NCBI GenBank assembly: GCA_007131945.1
Contig: SLPP01000089.1
Coordinates: 1 to 21,649, forward strand
Reading direction: 5' to 3'
DNA length: 21,649 nt
Source of the DNA: Paracoccaceae bacterium
GTDB taxonomy: Bacteria > Pseudomonadota > Alphaproteobacteria > Rhodobacterales > Rhodobacteraceae
The position numbers were made by a program, and so were the translations under genes. Position 1 is the stretch's first letter; every line of letters starts with the position of its first letter. The notes under the pieces are model-generated. The model searched no databases. It had not been told where the DNA came from and was given only the letters and a program-made list of their open reading frames with translations. Shown here piece by piece: positions 17,574 through 21,649 of this stretch.

Positions 17574-17862
17574 GGTCTTTCTCCGTAGGGTTCGAGTTGT
17601 GGTCGCCGCGCGTCGGGTCCTCAAACGGGTCGTCCGGACCCGAGCCCCTGCTTGGCTGACCCCGTTATCCCGTTGGAGCGTGGCGCGAATGGGGCGATTC
17701 TGGGTCGAGTCATGTCAAGGTTAACGCCGCGCCGCGCCTGTTACTGTTGCCCGGATACACGCATCGGTTGCAATCATCGGCCCGCCGGACCGGCCGCGTT
17801 GCCCCTCCGCCCGCGGCGGGCTAGCCTCGGCGCAACAAAAGAGGCAGGCAAAGGGGCGGAAC
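17574..17862. promoter_or_regulatory. Divergent control region, pilins versus transglycosylase
   Basis: This 289-base gap lies between the minus-strand pilins and the plus-strand lytic transglycosylase, so it must hold both promoters. The pilin side has a TTAACC...CAGAAT candidate (listed separately). On the transglycosylase side I see only a GC-rich leader and a weak AGGGGCGG ribosome binding site before ATG 17863, with no convincing promoter hexamers. No further gene is supported. Confidence 0.5.
17697..17724 (-). promoter_or_regulatory. Candidate pilin promoter with CtrA-like half-site
   Basis: On the minus strand TTAACC (17724-17719) and CAGAAT (17702-17697) are 16 bases apart, each with four of six sigma-70 matches. 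The first element reads TTAACCTT, one base from the CtrA half-site TTAACCAT. CtrA controls pilA in Caulobacter, so similar control is plausible here but unproven. The leader would be about 115 bases. Confidence 0.3.
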
Positions 17863-18726
17863 ATGCGGGCGCGCAGCCTGATCGGATGGCTTCTGGCGGC
17901 GGCGCTCCTGCCGCCCCCCTCGGCGGTGTGGGCAGAGGATTTCACCTTTCGCCGCATCGCCGTCGCCCCGCCGGGCAGCGGGCCCCGCATCACCGTGCAG
18001 ATCGACCCCGAGGAACAGGCCCGCCGGATCGCCCCGCCGGCGCCGGTCGTCCGCGAACCCGCGCCCGCCGCCCCCGACGCGGCCACGGAGCGAGGCTCGT
18101 CGGGCGGCTACGCCTGGTTCTGGGAGCGCGTGCCCTGGGAGCGCGGCGCCGGCGCCGGGCGCTTCCAGCTGGCGATGCGGGCGCTCGACGACGGGCCGGG
18201 CGGCGCCACGGTGCGCCGGCCGCGGATGCAGCCGCTGCAGCGCATCGCCGAGACGCATGGCCGCGACATCCTGCGCGCGACCGTCGGCACCTCGGTCTCG
18301 CCGGCGCTGGCGCTCGCCGTGATCTCGGTCGAATCCTCGGGCCGCGCCGATGCCGTCAGCCATGCCGGCGCGCAGGGGCTGATGCAGCTGATCCCGGCCA
18401 CCGCGCGGCGCTTCGGCGTTGCCGACAGTTTCAACGCGGCGCAGAACATCACCGGCGGCGTCGCCTATCTCGACTGGCTCCTGCGGCATTTCGACCGCGA
18501 CGTGGTGCTGGCGCTTGCCGGCTACAATGCCGGCGAGGGCGCGGTGCAGCGCGCCGGCGGCGTGCCGAACTACGCCGAGACGCGCGACTATGTGCCCAAG
18601 GTGCTCGCCGCCTGGACGGTTGCGCGCGGCCTCTGCACCGAACCGCCGCAGCTGCCGACCGATCCCTGCATCTTCCGCATCGGCCAGTTGCGCGCCCAGG
18701 CCACGGCCGGCGCGCCGGGCGGCTAG
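17863..18726 (+). CDS. Secreted lytic transglycosylase (SLT family 1 type)
   Basis: This 287-residue periplasmic enzyme cleaves the MurNAc-GlcNAc bond of peptidoglycan, leaving 1,6-anhydro ends. The signal peptide is MRARSLIGWLLAAALLPPPSAVWA, cut before ED. A Pro/Ala-rich linker covers residues about 50-80. The SLT domain begins near residue 128 and shows ALAVISVESSG with catalytic Glu157, then AGAQGLMQLIPATARRFGV, NITGGVAYLDWLL and LALAGYNAGEGAVQ, all canonical. Two C-terminal cysteines (GLCTEP, DPCIF) may pair. It is transcribed away from the tad locus. Local cell-wall opening for pilus or envelope machinery is a possible role, but it may simply act in general wall turnover. Confidence 0.92.
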   Translation: MRARSLIGWLLAAALLPPPSAVWAEDFTFRRIAVAPPGSGPRITVQIDPEEQARRIAPPAPVVREPAPAAPDAATERGSSGGYAWFWERVPWERGAGAGRFQLAMRALDDGPGGATVRRPRMQPLQRIAETHGRDILRATVGTSVSPALALAVISVESSGRADAVSHAGAQGLMQLIPATARRFGVADSFNAAQNITGGVAYLDWLLRHFDRDVVLALAGYNAGEGAVQRAGGVPNYAETRDYVPKVLAAWTVARGLCTEPPQLPTDPCIFRIGQLRAQATAGAPGG

Positions 18727-18740
18727 GGTCCGGCTTCTCG

Positions 18741-18771
18741 AATCCGCTTTATTCGCGCGGCGCGGCGGATT
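18741..18771. repeat. Inverted repeat upstream of the ymdB-like gene
   Basis: AATCCGC (18741-18747) and GCGGATT (18765-18771) are perfect inverted arms around 17 bases. The right arm ends at the AGG that serves as the weak ribosome binding site of the next gene, so a folded leader could reduce its translation. No T-run follows. Confidence 0.4.
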
Positions 18772-18782
18772 AGGTCTGCCGC

Positions 18783-19631
18783 ATGCGGATCCTGTTTCTG
18801 GGCGATGTGATGGGGCGGGCGGGGCGCAAGGCGGTGGCCGAGCGCCTGCCGGCCCTGCGCCGCGACTGGCGGCTCGACTTCGTCGCGGTCAACGGCGAGA
18901 ACGCCACCGCCGGCGCCGGGATCACACCCGACCACGCCAGGCTGCTGCTCGAGGCCGGCGCCGATTGCGTCACGCTGGGCGACCACGCCTTCGACCAGAA
19001 GACGCTCATCCCCTTCATCGAGACCGAACCCCGCCTGCTGCGCCCGCTCAACTTCTCCAAGGTCGCCCCCGGCCACGGCGCCCGGCTCTTCACCCTCGCC
19101 GACGGCCGCCGCGTGCTGGTCGCGCAGGTGCTCGGCCAGATCTTCATGAAGCGGCCCTTCGACGATCCGTTCAGCGCCATCGAGCCCGTCCTGCGCGCCC
19201 ATCCGCTCGGCGGGCAGGCGACTGCCGTCCTCGTCGATGTCCATTGCGAGGCGACCTCGGAGAAGATGGCGCTGGGCCACTGGTGCGACGGCCGCGCCAG
19301 CCTCGTCGTCGGCACCCATACCCATGTGCCCACCTCCGACGCGATGATCCTGCCGCGCGGCACCGGCTATCTGACCGATGCCGGCATGTGCGGCGACTAC
19401 GACAGCGTCATCGGCATGCAGAAGGACGAGCCGATGCGCCGCTTCGTCACCGGCATGCCCTCCGGCCGTTTTGAGCCGGCGCTGGGCGAGGCGACGCTCT
19501 CGGGCATCCTCGTCGAGACCGACGATCGCAGCGGCCGGGCGCTGGCGCTCACCCCGGTGCGCCTCGGCGGCCGGCTCTCGGCGGCAGGGCCGGCCCCCGC
19601 CGCGCCGCTCCGCTCGGGGCCGGGCCCGTGA
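18783..19631 (+). CDS. YmdB-family metallophosphoesterase (TIGR00282 type)
   Basis: This 282-residue cytoplasmic protein resembles Bacillus subtilis YmdB, a dinuclear-metal phosphodiesterase acting on 2',3'-cyclic nucleotides and linked to RNA turnover. Matching blocks are MRILFLGDVMGRAGR (Asp8), VAVNGENATAG (Glu39, Asn40), LLRPLNF, VDVHCEATSEKMALG (His154), DGRASLVVGTHTHVPTSD (His179, His181) and GYLTDAGMCGDYDSVIGM. At the position of the metal-bridging Asn67 this protein has Asp (LGDHAFDQ), so metal preference may differ. The C-terminal 20 residues are Pro/Ala-rich. The ribosome binding site is weak. The stop overlaps the GTG start of the next gene (GTGA), which suggests translational coupling. 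Confidence 0.9.
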   Translation: MRILFLGDVMGRAGRKAVAERLPALRRDWRLDFVAVNGENATAGAGITPDHARLLLEAGADCVTLGDHAFDQKTLIPFIETEPRLLRPLNFSKVAPGHGARLFTLADGRRVLVAQVLGQIFMKRPFDDPFSAIEPVLRAHPLGGQATAVLVDVHCEATSEKMALGHWCDGRASLVVGTHTHVPTSDAMILPRGTGYLTDAGMCGDYDSVIGMQKDEPMRRFVTGMPSGRFEPALGEATLSGILVETDDRSGRALALTPVRLGGRLSAAGPAPAAPLRSGPGP

Positions 19632-20569
19632 CCACCGCGCTCGCCCCCGGCCGGCTCTGGCCCGCCTATCTCGCGCTCCTCGCCATCGGCGCGGCCTGGG
19701 GGCTGACCACGCCGCTGGTCAAGACCGCGACCATCGCCGGCCACCCGGCGCTTTCCATCGCGCTCTGGCAGGCGGGCATGAACGTCGTCATCCTCGGCGC
19801 GATCCAGGCCGCGCGCGGCCGGCTGCACCGCACGCCGCTCGACCCCGCCTCGCTGCGTCTCTACCTCGTCTTCGGCCTCTTCGGCATCGCCCTGCCGCAA
19901 TGGGCCTCGTTCACCGGCACCACGCATCTGCCCGCCGGCATCATGTCGATCGTCGTCTCGCTGGTGCCGATCTTCGCCCTGCCGCTGGCGCTGGCGCTGG
20001 GCACCGAACGCTTCAGCCCCAGGCGCCTCGGCGGCGTCGCGCTCGGCGCCGGGGCCATCGTGCTCCTGACCGCGCCCGGCGCCAGCCTGCCCGAGCCGGG
20101 GCTCTGGGTCTGGGTGCTGGTCGGCGCGCTGGCGCCGCTCTTCTACGCCTTCGAGGGCGCCTATGTCGCCGCCTCCCGCGCCCCCGGCGCCGGGCCGTTC
20201 CAGCTGCTCTGGGCCGCCTCGGTCGTCGCGCTCGTCGTGCTGATCGGGCTCAATCTCTGGTCCGGCGGAACCCGCTCGCCGCTCGCCGGCTTCGGGATCG
20301 CCGAGGCGGCGATCGTCACCGCCGGCGCGCTCTCGATGGCCGCCTATGCGGGCTATATCGCCCTTCTCCGGCGCTGGGGCGCGGTCTTCGGCGCGCAGGT
20401 CGCCTACACGGTCACCGGCTGCGGCGTCGTCTGGGCGATGCTGATCCTGGGCGAGCGCTACCCACCGATGGTCTGGGCGGCGCTCTGCGCGCTCTTCGCC
20501 GGCTTGTTCCTGGTCCAGCCGCGGCCCGGCGCGGCGATGGTGGAGGTGCGGGCCGATGCTCGGCTTTGA
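19628..20569 (+). CDS. EamA-family (DMT superfamily) transporter
   Basis: This 313-residue membrane protein has about ten hydrophobic segments arranged as two EamA repeats, as in the 10-TMS drug/metabolite transporters. The first repeat starts YLALLAIGAAWGLTTPLVKTA and the second near LWVWVLVGALAPLFYAFEGAYVAA. Conserved small-residue packing motifs such as GIMSIVVSLVPIFALPLALAL and WAMLILGERYPPMVWAALCA are typical. The substrate (amino acid, nucleotide, drug or metabolite) cannot be predicted. The GTG start at 19628 overlaps the upstream TGA by the sequence GTGA, and the 3' end overlaps the next gene by 14 bases, so the three genes are almost certainly one operon. Confidence 0.9.
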   Translation: MTTALAPGRLWPAYLALLAIGAAWGLTTPLVKTATIAGHPALSIALWQAGMNVVILGAIQAARGRLHRTPLDPASLRLYLVFGLFGIALPQWASFTGTTHLPAGIMSIVVSLVPIFALPLALALGTERFSPRRLGGVALGAGAIVLLTAPGASLPEPGLWVWVLVGALAPLFYAFEGAYVAASRAPGAGPFQLLWAASVVALVVLIGLNLWSGGTRSPLAGFGIAEAAIVTAGALSMAAYAGYIALLRRWGAVFGAQVAYTVTGCGVVWAMLILGERYPPMVWAALCALFAGLFLVQPRPGAAMVEVRADARL

Positions 20570-21649
20570 GCTCTCGGGCGACCCCAAGGCGCTCGCCGCG
20601 ATCGCCATCGTCGTGGGCATGTTCGTCCTCTTCGTGCGCGAGACCTTCCCGGTCGAGGTCACCGCGCTCGCCGGCGCGGCGGTGATGCTGGTGCTCGGCA
20701 TCGTGCCGCAGGCGGCGGCGATGTCGGTGCTCTCGAACCCCGCACCCTGGACCATCGCCGCGCTCTTCATCATCGTCGGCGGGCTCGTGCGCACCGGCGC
20801 GCTCGAGGCGATCTCGCAGGCCGCCGCGCGCAACGTCAAGCAGCGCCCGGTGGCGACGCTCGCCGCGCTCACCTTCACCGTCCTGTTCATGTCGGCCTTC
20901 GTCAACAACACGCCCATCGTCGTGGTGATGATCCCGATCTTCATCCAGCTCGCCAAGGCGCTCGGCGTGAAGGCCTCGAAGCTGCTCATCCCGCTGAGCT
21001 ACTTCGCCATCTTCGGCGGCACGATCACGCTCGTTGGCACCTCGACCAATCTCCTCGTCGACGGGGTGGCGCAGCGCGCCGGCATGGCGCCCTTCGGCAT
21101 CTTCGAGATCTCCGGCGTCGGCCTCGTCCTGGCACTGGTCGGCGTCGTCTACCTCGCCACTCTCGGCCGCTTCCTGCTGCCCGATCGTGAATCGATGGCG
21201 GCGATGCTCTCCGACCGCGCGCCGATGAAGTTCTTCACCGAGGTGGCGCTGCCCGAGGGCTCCAGCCTGATCGGGCGCAAGCTCGACGAGGTCGATGTCT
21301 TCCGACGCCAGGGCGCGCGGGTGATCGACGTCCTGCGCGGCGACGCCTCGCTCCGGCGCGACCTCGCCGCGGTGACGCTGCAGGCCGGCGACCGGGTCGT
21401 CCTGCGTACCAAGATGTCCGAGATCCTCGGCCTGCAGCAGAACCCCGAGGTGCGGCTCGTCGATCAGCTCTCCTCGGTGCGCACCACGACGGTCGAGGTG
21501 CTGATCTCGCCGGGCTGCCGGATGATCGGCCGCTCGCTCGGCCAGTTGCGCCTGCGCCGGCGCTACGGCGTCTATCCGCTGGCCGTGCACCGGCGCAACC
21601 AGAACATCGGCCGTCAGCTCGACGACCTCGTGGTGCAGGTCGGCGACAC
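20556..21649 (+). CDS. SLC13-type permease with TrkA-C domains (partial)
   Basis: The gene runs off the end of the window; 364 residues are visible. The N-terminal half is a DASS/SLC13-like ion-coupled anion transporter. Its membrane segments include AIAIVVGMFVLFVRETFPVE and two substrate/sodium-site motifs, FVNNTPIVVVMIP (Asn117-Pro120) and TLVGTSTNLLVDG (Gly161-Leu167). After about residue 200 there is a cytoplasmic part with two RCK_C/TrkA-C-like units: SSLIGRKLDEVDVFRRQGAR...LQAGDRVVLRT, and a second starting CRMIGRSLGQLRLRRRYG. Proteins of this build normally have a second membrane half after these domains. GGAGG (20542-20546) lies 9 bases before ATG 20556. Likely substrates are sulfate, dicarboxylates or similar anions; this is inference. 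Confidence 0.9.
   Translation, partial: MLGFELSGDPKALAAIAIVVGMFVLFVRETFPVEVTALAGAAVMLVLGIVPQAAAMSVLSNPAPWTIAALFIIVGGLVRTGALEAISQAAARNVKQRPVATLAALTFTVLFMSAFVNNTPIVVVMIPIFIQLAKALGVKASKLLIPLSYFAIFGGTITLVGTSTNLLVDGVAQRAGMAPFGIFEISGVGLVLALVGVVYLATLGRFLLPDRESMAAMLSDRAPMKFFTEVALPEGSSLIGRKLDEVDVFRRQGARVIDVLRGDASLRRDLAAVTLQAGDRVVLRTKMSEILGLQQNPEVRLVDQLSSVRTTTVEVLISPGCRMIGRSLGQLRLRRRYGVYPLAVHRRNQNIGRQLDDLVVQVGD

Noticed and set aside
17680..17696. TGGCGCG...GGGC resembling a sigma-54 promoter
   Set aside because: The -12 element lacks the required GC at the proper place (TTGC absent).
17713..17718. Perfect TTGACA on the minus strand upstream of the first pilin
   Set aside because: No -10-like hexamer lies 16-18 bases downstream; the overlapping TTAACC with CAGAAT gives a better pair.
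19397..20989. 530-codon minus-strand open frame opposite the transporter genes
   Set aside because: Low-complexity charged translation antisense to a clear EamA gene; explained by high GC.

Overview
The window is GC-rich chromosomal DNA that looks alphaproteobacterial, most likely Rhodobacterales (Rhodobacteraceae/Paracoccaceae). This rests on the tilS-ftsH junction, an FtsH that opens V/M-G-N-A-R-N, a Tad locus with GAVTVDW-type Flp pilins, and strong codon bias towards G/C third positions. No rRNA, tRNA, CRISPR array, insertion sequence or phage gene is visible.

Layout. (1) 1-2249, plus strand: the 3' end of tilS, then the membrane protease ftsH, closed by a clear intrinsic terminator. (2) 2404-5013, plus strand: a folate one-carbon pair, fhs and folD. 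It converges with only 3 bases between stops on a minus-strand hotdog thioesterase (5017-5442). (3) 5516-17573, minus strand: a nearly complete tad (tight adherence / Flp pilus) locus. In transcription order it holds two tandem Flp-like pilins, an intrinsic terminator, cpaB/rcpC, an AT-rich promoter-like gap, the secretin rcpA/cpaC, an OmpA-family lipoprotein, a hairpin-rich gap, tadZ/cpaE, tadA/cpaF, tadB, tadC, two TPR lipoproteins (tadD type), the prepilin peptidase tadV/cpaA, and an AAA ATPase. (4) 17863-18726, plus strand: a secreted lytic transglycosylase, divergent from the pilins. (5) 18783-21649, plus strand: a tightly overlapping set of a YmdB-type metallophosphoesterase, an EamA (DMT) transporter and a truncated SLC13-type permease carrying TrkA-C domains.

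How the tad genes fit together. TadV trims the two pilins. TadA, placed on the inner-membrane platform TadB/TadC by TadZ, powers assembly. RcpA forms the outer-membrane pore with CpaB, and the TPR lipoproteins probably help its assembly. The OmpA-like lipoprotein probably ties the machine to peptidoglycan. The AAA ATPase at the 3' end is the component with the least obvious job. TadE/TadF/TadG minor pilins are not in the window. The pilins, cpaB, rcpA-ompA and tadZ-onward blocks are each separated by a terminator, a strong hairpin or an AT-rich gap, so the locus looks like several transcription units and not one operon.

Most unusual points: a TPR lipoprotein whose signal peptide is readable only from a non-canonical CTG start overlapping the tadC stop; two 71-residue pilins with almost identical cores and Asp/Trp in place of the usual Glu5/Tyr6; the AAA ATPase with an N-terminal winged-helix-like region; and a YmdB homologue with Asp at the usual metal-ligand Asn67.
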